Source of the DNA: Candidatus Eiseniibacteriota bacterium
GTDB taxonomy: Bacteria; Eisenbacteria; RBG-16-71-46
DNA length: 38,235 nt
Reading direction: 5' to 3'
Assembly (NCBI GenBank): GCA_005893295.1
Contig: VBOY01000035.1
Span: 609-38,843, forward strand
Each line of letters begins with the position of its first letter. Position 1 is the first letter of the stretch. Shown in pieces: positions 15,205 to 22,901 of this stretch. The notes below the pieces were generated by a model that made no database searches, was not told where the DNA came from, and saw only the letters and a program-made list of their open reading frames with translations. The translations under genes were made by a program, and so were the position numbers.

Positions 15205-16218
15205 TCATGGCACGCGCACGAGCTTGACGCTGCGCCGCTTGTCGGCGCCCGTGAGCCACGCGGTATAGACGCCCGGGGCCACGACGCGCCCGGACTGGTT
15301 GGTCCCGTCCCACAGCACGTCCTGGGCGCCGGGCGCAAGACCACTCAGATCGAAACGGCGCACCGTGTGTCCGCCCGAATCGACGATCTCGAGCACGGCG
15401 CGCCCGGCTCCCGTGGGTGGCACCACGAGCGGCACGCGCACCGGCGTCGAGGCGTTGCTCGGGTTGGGATAGCCGGGGTCGAGGCTCCAGGCGCTGGCCG
15501 GAGCCGTCGTCTGGACGGCGAAGCTGACGTCTTGCGCCGCGCTGGGCGCGCTCTCGTTGCCGGTCTGATCGGAAGCAGTCACCCGGTACCACGCGTCCTG
15601 CGTGTTGTCGGGGACCGTGGTGTCCAGGAATTCGGTCGCCGAGGTCAGCGGTCCCGGGGTCACTGCGGCCCACGAGCCGCCGGCGTCGAAGCTCCGGTAG
15701 ACCGTGTAGCCGGCGAGATCCGGCTCGGAGTTGGCCGACCAGAGGACCTGCGCCTCGTTGGTCCCCTCACGCGTCGCCTTCACGCCGCGAGGGGTCCCAG
15801 GCGGAGCGGTGTCCAGGATCCAGTCCCACCGAGCGACATTCGACAGCCCCGATTGGTTGGCGGCGTCGTCCGTGGTCTTGACCGCGAAGTAGTAGGTCGT
15901 GCCACGCGCGAGCCCGCGCACCACCGTGATCTGGCGGGTGCCGGCAGGCTGCGGCACGGGAGGCCCGCCCACCACCGTCGCCGACGACCAGTTGGTGGCG
16001 GTGATGGGCAATTGCGAGTAGCGGATCTCGTAGGATGCGGCGGTGCCAACGTTCCCGTCGTCGCCGGGGGCACTCCAGCGCAGCACGAGGGTGTCGGCGC
16101 CGCCGCCCTGCGCACGGGCTGTAACCGGCGCGAGGGCCGGCACGAGGAGGAGCGTCGTGAGGAGCGACGCCCACCCCGTGCCACGGCCCAGCAAGGGCAC
16201 GCGCGAGGTCCGAATCAT
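15205..16218 (-). CDS. Secreted FN3-repeat protein with FlgD-like C-terminal domain
   Basis: Extracellular protein of 337 residues: signal peptide 1-36 (ARA cleavage site), two fibronectin type III domains (about 43-130 and 140-235), and a C-terminal FlgD-like Ig domain (about 248-337). The last domain has the sequence pattern of CTD-type sorting domains: YPNPSNASTPV near its start, then DVLWDGTNQSGRVVAPGVY and a terminal basic strand ending KLVRVP. In type IX systems such tails direct export; this one is recognised by pattern, not tested. The first FN3 domain is close in sequence to those of the gene upstream (APGDDG...GTA..Y.IRYS..PITATNW), so the pair arose by duplication. ATG 16218 has AAGG upstream and lies five bases after the preceding stop. 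Confidence 0.85.
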   Translation of the reverse strand: MIRTSRVPLLGRGTGWASLLTTLLLVPALAPVTARAQGGGADTLVLRWSAPGDDGNVGTAASYEIRYSQLPITATNWSSATVVGGPPVPQPAGTRQITVVRGLARGTTYYFAVKTTDDAANQSGLSNVARWDWILDTAPPGTPRGVKATREGTNEAQVLWSANSEPDLAGYTVYRSFDAGGSWAAVTPGPLTSATEFLDTTVPDNTQDAWYRVTASDQTGNESAPSAAQDVSFAVQTTAPASAWSLDPGYPNPSNASTPVRVPLVVPPTGAGRAVLEIVDSGGHTVRRFDLSGLAPGAQDVLWDGTNQSGRVVAPGVYTAWLTGADKRRSVKLVRVP

Positions 16219-16223
16219 GGCCT

Positions 16224-17054
16224 TCAGCGTCCGGACCGCCGGTTCGCCGTGATGATCTGGGGCGTCACGCCGTCGAAGCCGCCGTGCCACCCGAGCCACA
16301 GGAAGCCCACCACCAGGTCGCGAATCGCCGCGGGTGGGGTCTGGTCGGGCGTGGTCGTGCTCACGACGTTCGAGAGCGCCGAGACGTTCCCGGCGTCATC
16401 GGTGGCGCGCACCGCGAAGTAGTAGGTGGTCTGGCGCGTCAGCCCCGGGACGGTGAAGTTCTCGGTGGTGCCCGCCGAGCCCGGGTTGGGCTCACCGCTC
16501 ACCGTGGTCGCCGAGGACCAGTTGGTCGCGGTGATCGGTGCGGTCGAGTAGCGGACGTCGTAGGAGGCCGCGGTGCCGGTCAAGCTGTCGTCTCCGACCG
16601 CCGTCCAGCGCAGGCTCACGCTGGTCTCGGTCGCGTTGGTCACGCTCACGGTCGTGATCGGGCCCGGCCGAGTGAGGTCGGGCGCGGCCAGCGTGGTGCG
16701 TGAGATCACATTCGAGATTCCGGCCCAGTTCGGCACCTCGTCGGCGGTCTTGATCGCGAAGAAATAGGTGGTGTTGGGCAGCAGGCCCGTCACCGCGGTG
16801 GATTGCAGCGTGCCAGGCGCCGCCGGAGTCGGGGTGCCGGTCCACCGCGTGGCGCTCGAGAAGTTCGTCGCGGTGATCGCACTCGTGGAATAGCGCAGGT
16901 CGAACTGCGACGCCGTGCCGGACAAGCTGTCATCACCGGGGGTCGTCCAGGAGACGGTGATGCTGTTGTAAGTCACCGTCTGCGCCTGCGCAGTGACGGT
17001 TGCCCCGACGAGGCCCACAAACAGCAGCGTCAAGGCGATGGACGTTGAACGCAT
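16224..17054 (-). CDS. Secreted two-domain FN3 protein
   Basis: Exported protein of 276 residues: signal peptide 1-24 (AQA), then two fibronectin type III domains (about 27-122 and 132-240) that closely resemble each other and the first domain of the next gene. Motifs repeated are TxPGDDSLxGTA, the RYST..ITATN(F/W)SSAT run, and NTTYFFAIKTADE / QTTYYFAVRATDD. After the second domain a third seems to begin (PPAAIRDL) but breaks off into a hydrophobic, unrelated-looking tail (VVGFLWLGWHGGFDG...) of about 30 residues. It has no sorting domain of its own, unlike its neighbour. ATG 17054 has GGAGGG about six bases upstream. It heads the three-gene run ending in the PorV-like gene; its start faces a 586-base non-coding gap. 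Confidence 0.8.
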   Translation of the reverse strand: MRSTSIALTLLFVGLVGATVTAQAQTVTYNSITVSWTTPGDDSLSGTASQFDLRYSTSAITATNFSSATRWTGTPTPAAPGTLQSTAVTGLLPNTTYFFAIKTADEVPNWAGISNVISRTTLAAPDLTRPGPITTVSVTNATETSVSLRWTAVGDDSLTGTAASYDVRYSTAPITATNWSSATTVSGEPNPGSAGTTENFTVPGLTRQTTYYFAVRATDDAGNVSALSNVVSTTTPDQTPPAAIRDLVVGFLWLGWHGGFDGVTPQIITANRRSGR

Positions 17055-17640
17055 CGGGCCCTCCAAGCGCCGAGATGCCCGCGCTCCTCGCGCATGAGGG
17101 GCTGGCTCTGCGGCTTCCGCGAGACACACGACCAGAGACGCAGCGAGCGGCGCCGGTTGCGGGGAGCACCGGAGTCCCTTGTCACACCGCAGGCTCGAGA
17201 CGGCGTCGCGGTTGGGGTACCCGCGAGCCGCGTGCACGCCGCAGCACGAAGCGTGCCCTCCGCGAGTTGGGCGGTGGCGTCGCGCCCGATTCTCTCCGTG
17301 AGGGGCAAATGCGCCTGCATGTGGAGGCTTGCGGGGTTTCTTGCACAACGCCCGCGCGAGCGAACGCGCGAGGTGGGATTGGATTTCGCAGCGCCTCGGA
17401 CGTCGTCCTGCAACGTCGCGTTGGATCTTCGGCATCAGAGGCAGGCGGCGAGCGAGACTTGATGCATGCAGGACATGCGGGCGTCTCGTCGTCGTGCGCA
17501 ATGAACGAAGACCGGCCGCGTGAGCGAGCGCCACGCCAAGAAATGCCCGCACGCCTGGCGTCGCACGGTGCCCGCGCGGGCCGCGAGCCCGCGCGCCGCT
17601 GCGCTGCCAGCGCGCGCCACTTCGTGTATGGTCTCGCCTC
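17055..17640. other. 586-base intergenic region between divergent genes
   Basis: This lies between the start of the FN3 operon (minus) and the prepilin peptidase (plus). Open frames run through it on both strands, but they encode Arg/Ala/Pro-rich, low-complexity peptides with no ribosome site or recognisable domain, so I call none. I looked for structured RNA (cyclic-di-GMP type, cobalamin type) and saw no convincing core. It should hold the promoters for both flanking genes. A TATGGT hexamer at about 17628-17633, just before the peptidase start, could be a -10 element of a nearly leaderless transcript. Confidence 0.4.
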
Positions 17641-18405
17641 ATGACGCTCGCGCTGGTCGCCATCCTGGGGCTCGTGATGGGCAGCGCCGTGACCGCACTG
17701 GCCTATCGAGTTCCGCGCGGCGTGTCGTGGATCCAGGGTCGCTCCGCGTGCCCCGGCTGCGGTCATACGCTCGGGATCCTGGACCTGGTCCCCGTGCTCT
17801 CGTTCCTCGTGAGCCGTGGGCGCTGCCGCTATTGCGGCGTGCGAATCGCATGGCGCTACCCCTTGACCGAGCTCGCATGCGCCGCCTGGGCGGTGCTGCT
17901 CACCCGTCAGGTCGGCCTCGGTTGGGCGTTACCGCTGCTCGGGCTGTGGGGCTTTCTGCTGGTGGCCCTGTTCTGGATCGATCTGGACTACCAGCTCCTG
18001 CCCGATGTCCTGACCTTTCCCGGAACGCTCATCGGCCTCGCCGCGGCATTGACCCTGCCGCACGGGGCGCAACACGCGATGTTGGGTCTGCTGGTGGGAA
18101 GCGGTTTGCTCGCACTGCTCGCCTGGGGCTATTTCAAGCTGCGCAAGGCCGAAGGCATGGGTGGCGGCGACATCAAGCTGGCCGCCATGTTCGGCGTGGT
18201 GCTGGGTTGGAAGCTCACGCTGCTGACGTTGTTCCTCGCCGCCCTGGTCGGCAGCCTGTGGGGAGCGGTGCTCATGGCCAGGCGCGCCGGCCACGCTCGC
18301 ACCGCGCTGCCCTTCGGCACCCTCCTCGCCCCCGCGGCGATGGTGTCCTTCTTGTGGGGAGACGTATGGCTCACGTCCTACGTGCGCGCCGTCACCGGCC
18401 GCTAG
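17641..18405 (+). CDS. pilD: Prepilin peptidase (A24 family, type IV pilin / type II secretion)
   Basis: Inner-membrane bifunctional leader peptidase/methylase of 254 residues with about seven or eight helices. The cytoplasmic zinc loop near the N-terminus has two CxxC pairs (Cys37/Cys40 in CPGC and Cys62/Cys65 in CRYC), a feature of the full-length bifunctional type. The two aspartates of the A24 active site are present: the IDLDYQLLPD block (Asp114/Asp116) and Asp177 in GMGGGDIKL. It processes type IV pilins or type II pseudopilins. No pilin gene lies nearby, so it serves a system encoded elsewhere. No ribosome site precedes ATG 17641, which suggests a leaderless or short-leader transcript. 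A GC-rich inverted repeat follows the stop but lacks a T tract. Confidence 0.92.
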   Translation: MTLALVAILGLVMGSAVTALAYRVPRGVSWIQGRSACPGCGHTLGILDLVPVLSFLVSRGRCRYCGVRIAWRYPLTELACAAWAVLLTRQVGLGWALPLLGLWGFLLVALFWIDLDYQLLPDVLTFPGTLIGLAAALTLPHGAQHAMLGLLVGSGLLALLAWGYFKLRKAEGMGGGDIKLAAMFGVVLGWKLTLLTLFLAALVGSLWGAVLMARRAGHARTALPFGTLLAPAAMVSFLWGDVWLTSYVRAVTGR

Positions 18406-18481
18406 GTCGAGGCGCGCGGCGCGCAGTGCCTCGAACGGACGCGCGCCGCGAGGATGGCGCCGACGAGAGCGCCGCGCATCC

Positions 18482-19741
18482 ATGAAGGCCGACGCACTCG
18501 TGATTGGCGGCGGCATCCTCGGCTGCGCGGCTGCTTGGCATCTCGCGCGGCGGGGCGTCCAGGTGGTGGTGATCGAGCGCGAGTCGGCAGCCGGGCACGG
18601 CTCGACCGCGCGCTCGACCGCGATCGTGCGCCAGCGCTACACCCATCCTGCGGCGATGGCGCTCGCGCTCGAGGGCCTGCGCACCTGGGAACGATGGGGC
18701 GATCTGGTGCCGGCCGACGAGAACGGCCGGCGCGCCGCGCTCGTCAAGGCCGGCGTGCTGTTCCTGCTCCCCAGGGGAGAGGCGAGCACGGAGACCCTGG
18801 CGCGGGCGATGCGCTCGGTCGGAATCGCCGTCGAGCGGCTGGACCGCGATTCCCTCGCCCGCTCGTTCCCGGCGCTCGCCTTCGACGAGCGCGAGCCGGT
18901 CGAGGGCTTGTTCGAGCCCGAGGGCGGCTACGTCGACGACCCGACGCGGGCCACCGAAGACGTCGCCCGGGCCGCGGTGGCGGCCGGAGCGACGTTCCGC
19001 TACGAGACCCGGCTGGTCTCGGTGTTGACCGAATGGGAGAACGGCTCGCTGGCGGTGCGTGGGGTCCGTACGCACCTGGGAGAGACGATCGAGAGCCCGG
19101 TGGTCGTCAACTGCGCCGGGCCACATTCGGGCTGGGTCAATCTCTTGGCGCACTCGCCGCTCCGGCTCACGACCGCCCCGCTCAAGCAAGTCGTGCTGTC
19201 CGGGCACAGCCCGGGGCTGCGGTCTCTGCCCGGCCGGCTGCCGGTGATCGCCGACCTGATCCACGGCTTCTACTTGAGGCCCGACCCCGAGCGCACCCGA
19301 ATCGGTGCGGTTTGGCAGCGTGACGAGACCGAGTTCATCGCCGACCCCGACTTGGCCGACGATCACCCGGTCGACCCGGCAATTCTGACCTCTCGATTGG
19401 CGGCGGCGCGCCGCCGTCTGCCCGGCCTCGAGGTGTTGGTCGCGAGCCCCCTGGTAGGCGTCTATGACGTCACGGTTCAAGACTGGTACCCGATCGTGGA
19501 CCGCACGGCGACCCGCGGCTACTTCGTGGCGGTCGGCACGAGCGGCGCCTGGTTCAAGGCTGGACCGATGATCGGGCAGCTCGCGGCCGAGATGGTGACG
19601 GCTTCCCTGGCGGGTCGCGACACCGATCGCGAGCCGCTCGAGGTTACGCTTCCGCTCACCGGGTACCGCTTCCCGATGACGCTCTTTTCACGCGTGCGCG
19701 CCCCGATCGAGCTGAGCTACGGCGGCGGCGTTCTAGGCTGA
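18482..19741 (+). CDS. DAO-type FAD-dependent oxidoreductase (sarcosine oxidase beta-like)
   Basis: Flavoprotein of 419 residues in the D-amino-acid-oxidase superfamily. The N-terminal dinucleotide fold shows GGGILG (9-14) and the ribose-binding acidic end of strand 2 (VVVIERE). A GSTARSTAIVRQRY segment corresponds to the conserved GxSxRSxGxxR block of sarcosine/dimethylglycine oxidases. The C-terminal FAD-contact region GYFVAVGTSGAWFKAGPMIGQLAAE is intact. Relatives oxidise N-methyl groups or secondary/tertiary amines (sarcosine, dimethylglycine, N-methylproline). It lies on the same strand as the GcvT-Rieske operon, 392 bases upstream, and is chemically suited to that pathway, releasing formaldehyde or passing a methylene to folate. 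Whether it shares the transcript is unknown. It has no signal peptide and is presumably cytoplasmic. Confidence 0.88.
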   Translation: MKADALVIGGGILGCAAAWHLARRGVQVVVIERESAAGHGSTARSTAIVRQRYTHPAAMALALEGLRTWERWGDLVPADENGRRAALVKAGVLFLLPRGEASTETLARAMRSVGIAVERLDRDSLARSFPALAFDEREPVEGLFEPEGGYVDDPTRATEDVARAAVAAGATFRYETRLVSVLTEWENGSLAVRGVRTHLGETIESPVVVNCAGPHSGWVNLLAHSPLRLTTAPLKQVVLSGHSPGLRSLPGRLPVIADLIHGFYLRPDPERTRIGAVWQRDETEFIADPDLADDHPVDPAILTSRLAAARRRLPGLEVLVASPLVGVYDVTVQDWYPIVDRTATRGYFVAVGTSGAWFKAGPMIGQLAAEMVTASLAGRDTDREPLEVTLPLTGYRFPMTLFSRVRAPIELSYGGGVLG

Positions 19742-19875
19742 AGGCCAAGGGAAAGGTCGCTAAGCGATCGAGCGCGGCCCGTGGACTGTCGAGCGAACGA
19801 ACGATTGTGCTACCGTCCGCGGCTGCCCGTCCGGCGGGCGATCGCGCCTCCGATCCCTACTCCGCGAGGAACCCC

Positions 19876-20007
19876 ATGCGCCCCATGGTTCTCACAATCG
19901 CCCTGGCCGGGGGCGCCGCCCATGGGCCGAGGCTCGTTCCATTGCTTGCCCGCCACGAAGCGCCACGCACCACCGGTGGACGGCGCGCTCGTGTTCATCA
20001 CGGTTGA
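19876..20007 (+). pseudogene. Small open frame with ribosome site, possible gene remnant
   Basis: The 392-base gap between the DAO-type and GcvT-like genes holds one frame with real start signals: GAGG seven bases before ATG 19876. The 43-residue product opens like a weak signal peptide (MRPMVLTIALAGG) but then turns into an Arg/His-rich run that looks out of frame. Another forward frame over about 19965-20095 gives a more protein-like stretch (DGALVFITVDSAWEMSRVDG). This pattern could be a small exported protein broken by a frameshift, or chance. I see no riboswitch here, including no glycine-riboswitch core. Confidence 0.25.
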
Positions 20008-20133
20008 TTCGGCGTGGGAGATGAGCCGGGTGGACGGGGTGCCAGCGCCCGAGGGTCTGCCGGGACCTTCGTGGAAGACAGCGGGGAAACGGTAGGGAGC
20101 GGGCGTCGGCGCTGCCCGATCGACGGTGCCACG

Positions 20134-21321
20134 ATGCTGAAGACGTCGCCCTTCCACTCCCGCACCGCGCCGCTGGTGCGCGCCCAGACCTGGCGCCGCT
20201 GGGCCGGTTACCAGATGGCGAGCGCGTACGATCCGCATCCGGACCGCGAGTACGCCGCGATCCGTAACGCGGCCTCGCTCATCGACGTCTCGCCGCTCTA
20301 CAAGTACCGGATCACCGGGCGTGACGCCGCGCGCTTGCTCGATCGCATGGTGACGCGTGACGTCACGAAGCTTCGCGTCGGCCAGGTGTTCTATACGCCG
20401 TGGTGCGACGTCGCGGGCAAGGTGATCGACGACGGGACCATCAGCCGACTCGACGAAGGCACGTTCCGCCTGACCAGCGCCGATTCTTCCCTGCGCTGGC
20501 TGGCGATGAACGCGGTCGGAATGGAGGTCGTGATCGAGGACGTCTCGGAGCGGATCGGGGCGCTTGCGATCCAGGGGCCGCTCGCGCGCGCCGTGCTCGC
20601 GCAGGTCTCTCCCGCCGACCTCGCCGCGCTCAAGTACTTTCGGCTCGTACAGACCACGGTGCGCGACATCCCCGTCACGATCTCTCGCACCGGCTACACG
20701 GGGGACCTCGGCTACGAGATCTGGGTCGAGGCAACCGAGGCCGCCGCCTTGTGGGACACATTGATCGAGGCCGGCACCCCGCATGGGATCACGCCCGCGG
20801 GGGTGTGGGCCCTGGACCTCGCCCGCATCGAGGCGGGATTGGTGATGCTCGACGTCGATTACCATTCGGCCCACCGAGCATTGATCGAGGATCAGAAGTC
20901 CTCGCCGTACGAGCTCAACCTCGCCTGGGCGGTGAGCGCGGAGAAAGGCCCCTTCAACGGCCGCCGGGCGCTCGCGGCCGAGCGTGCCCGCGGCGCGGCC
21001 TGGGGCTTCGTCGGCCTGGCGGTCGAGTGGGAGTCCCTCGAGCGGCGTTTCGCCGAACGCCATCTGCCGCCCCACATCTCGAACATCGCCTGGCGCGCGA
21101 GCGTGCCGGTCTACCGCCTCGGCGATCAAGTCGGCTACGCGACCAGCGGCTGTTGGTCGCCGCTGCTCAAGCAGTCGCTCGCCTTGGCGCATCTGCGGGC
21201 CCCCCATTTCGCCCCCGGGACGCGCGTGCAGATCGAGATCACGGTCGAGCACCGGCGCACCCGAGCCGACGCGATCGTGGTCAAGCTCCCGTTCTTCGAT
21301 CCCGAGCGGAAGCGCTCATGA
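20134..21321 (+). CDS. GcvT-family folate-dependent aminomethyltransferase-like protein
   Basis: Protein of 395 residues with the GcvT fold: folate-binding N-terminal domains (about 20-280) and a C-terminal barrel (about 300-390). Conserved positions include EYAAIRNAASLIDVSPLYK, GKVIDDGTI, where the Asp matching the catalytic aspartate of T-protein is retained, and SRTGYTGDLGYEIWV. Stand-alone members include glycine-cleavage T-protein, the DMSP demethylase DmdA and aryl O-demethylases; all move a one-carbon unit to tetrahydrofolate. No gcvP or gcvH is near, so a glycine-cleavage role is unlikely. Its placement with a Rieske oxygenase and amine-oxidase-type flavoproteins favours a demethylating pathway. 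ATG 20134 is chosen because homology starts there. The stop overlaps the next start by four bases. Confidence 0.88.
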   Translation: MLKTSPFHSRTAPLVRAQTWRRWAGYQMASAYDPHPDREYAAIRNAASLIDVSPLYKYRITGRDAARLLDRMVTRDVTKLRVGQVFYTPWCDVAGKVIDDGTISRLDEGTFRLTSADSSLRWLAMNAVGMEVVIEDVSERIGALAIQGPLARAVLAQVSPADLAALKYFRLVQTTVRDIPVTISRTGYTGDLGYEIWVEATEAAALWDTLIEAGTPHGITPAGVWALDLARIEAGLVMLDVDYHSAHRALIEDQKSSPYELNLAWAVSAEKGPFNGRRALAAERARGAAWGFVGLAVEWESLERRFAERHLPPHISNIAWRASVPVYRLGDQVGYATSGCWSPLLKQSLALAHLRAPHFAPGTRVQIEITVEHRRTRADAIVVKLPFFDPERKRS

Positions 21322-22901
21322 ACGCCGCGCGCTTCGACGCCATCGTGATCGGCGGTGGTCACAACGGGCTCGTCACCGCCGCCTACCTGGCGCGCGCGGG
21401 GCGAACCGTGCTGGTGCTGGAGCGGCGCCCGCTGCTCGGTGGAGCCGCGGTGACCGAAGAGGTGTTCCCGGGGTTCAAGTTCTCGGTCTTCTCGTACGTC
21501 GTGAGCCTGCTGCGACCGGAGATCATCCGCGACTTGAACCTGCCGCGCCACGGCTTGCAGATCCTGCCGCTCGAAAGCACCGTGACCCCACTCGACAACG
21601 GCGACTACCTCGCCTCGTGGGCGGATCCCGACGAGACGCGGCGCGAGCTGTGCCGGCATTCGCCTCACGACGCCGACGCCGCGGTGCTGTTCGGGCGGGT
21701 CATGCACCACATGGCGATGGCGGTGAAGCCGATCTTGGGCATGGTGCCCCCCGATCCGACCTCGCTCTCCCCCGCGGACGTGATGGGCTTCCTGCGGCTG
21801 GGCGGTCACTTCCGCTCGCTCGGCGCCGAGCGCTTCCACGCGCTCCACAAGCTCATGACCATGAGCAGCGCCGACTACCTCGACGAGTGGTTCGAGTTCG
21901 ATCCGCTCAAGGCCACCAAGTCGGCGAGCGGAATCATCGGCACCTTCCTGGGGCCGCGCTCGCCCGGCTCCGCCTACGTGCTGCTCCACCATTACATGGG
22001 AGAGATCGACGGCGCATTCCGCGCCTGGGGATTCCAGAAGGGCGGCACGGGTGCCATCAGCGAGAGCATCGCGCGGGCCGCCCAGGCGTTCGGCGCGACG
22101 ATCCGCACCGGCGCCGCGGTGGAGCGCGTCCTCACCCGCGACGGCCAGGCGACCGGCGTGGCGCTCGAGAGCGGCGAGGAGATCGCGGCCAAGGTCGTGG
22201 TGTCGGGGCTCGATCCGCGGCTCACGTTCACCAAGCTGGTGGAGCCCAAGCAGCTTCCCGACGACCTGGTCGAGGGTGTGCGCCGCTACAAGTTCCGTGG
22301 CTCCTCGGGCAAGGTGAACCTGGCGCTCGACGGGCTGCCCGACTTGACCTGCCTGCCGGGGGTCGGACCACACTTGAGGGGAGCGATCTCGATCAGCCCG
22401 AGCCTCGCATACCTGGAGCGCGCCTACGACGACGCGAAGTATGGCGAGTTCTCGAGCCACCCCTACATGGACATCGTGATCCCGTCGATGATCGATCCCG
22501 GCATGGCACCACCGGGCAAGCACGTGATGAGCATCTTCGTCCAGTATGCGCCCTACGCCTTGAACGGCGGCTGGAACGACGCCAAGCGCGAGGCCTTCGG
22601 GGACGCGGTGGTCGCCACCTTGGCTCGCTACGCGCCCAATCTGCCGTCGCGCATTCTCCATCGCCAGGTCTTGACGCCCGCCGACGTCGAGCGCATCACG
22701 GGGCTCTCCGAGGGCAACATCTTCCAGGGAGAGCTGGCCCTCCAGCAGCTGTTCTTCCTGCGGCCGGTGCCGGCGTGGGCCAAGTACCGCACCCCGGTCG
22801 GCGGCTACTGGCAGTGCGGCGCGGGAACCCATCCAGGGGGCGGAATCATGGGCGGATCGGGGCGGCTCGCCGCGCTCGAGATCCTGAAGGAGGGCGCGTG
22901 A
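21318..22901 (+). CDS. CrtI/PYROXD2-like FAD-dependent oxidoreductase (first copy)
   Basis: Flavoprotein of 527 residues in the phytoene-desaturase/PYROXD2 group (COG1233-like). It shows the N-terminal FAD fold with GGGHNG (12-17), strand-2 LVLERRPLLGGAA, an internal FAD-binding segment around GFQKGGTGAISESIARAAQ, and the C-terminal closing motif GGGIMGGSGRLAALEIL. There is no signal or membrane anchor. The family contains carotenoid desaturases, but no other carotenoid gene is present, and PYROXD2-type members have unassigned substrates. Its start overlaps the GcvT stop (ATGA) and its stop overlaps the next gene (GTGA), so it is co-translated with a second, related enzyme. A role in the same methylated-amine route is inferred only from coupling. 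Confidence 0.87.
   Translation: MNAARFDAIVIGGGHNGLVTAAYLARAGRTVLVLERRPLLGGAAVTEEVFPGFKFSVFSYVVSLLRPEIIRDLNLPRHGLQILPLESTVTPLDNGDYLASWADPDETRRELCRHSPHDADAAVLFGRVMHHMAMAVKPILGMVPPDPTSLSPADVMGFLRLGGHFRSLGAERFHALHKLMTMSSADYLDEWFEFDPLKATKSASGIIGTFLGPRSPGSAYVLLHHYMGEIDGAFRAWGFQKGGTGAISESIARAAQAFGATIRTGAAVERVLTRDGQATGVALESGEEIAAKVVVSGLDPRLTFTKLVEPKQLPDDLVEGVRRYKFRGSSGKVNLALDGLPDLTCLPGVGPHLRGAISISPSLAYLERAYDDAKYGEFSSHPYMDIVIPSMIDPGMAPPGKHVMSIFVQYAPYALNGGWNDAKREAFGDAVVATLARYAPNLPSRILHRQVLTPADVERITGLSEGNIFQGELALQQLFFLRPVPAWAKYRTPVGGYWQCGAGTHPGGGIMGGSGRLAALEILKEGA

Noticed and set aside
16224-17054. CRISPR-like or tandem nucleotide repeats in the FN3 genes
   Set aside because: The repeats are imperfect, about 270 bases long and in coding frame. 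They are domain repeats, not a CRISPR array.
17280-17460. Possible cyclic-di-GMP-type riboswitch on either strand
   Set aside because: A few matching words such as GCAAGCCTCC occur, but the conserved core and tetraloop receptor are not present in order.
18408-18433. GC-rich hairpin after the prepilin peptidase as a terminator
   Set aside because: The CGAGGC/GCCTCG stem is real, but no T tract follows and the next gene is co-directional, so it is not called as a terminator.
19742-20133. Glycine riboswitch before the GcvT-like gene
   Set aside because: No tandem aptamer core could be seen in the 392-base gap, and the gene is not part of a gcvPH cluster.
20984-22897. Long open frame upstream of the second PYROXD2-like gene in the same frame
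   Set aside because: It covers the GcvT-like and first flavoenzyme genes out of frame and is Arg/Pro-rich without domain sense. The true start is the GTG at 22898 after the 4-nt overlap.
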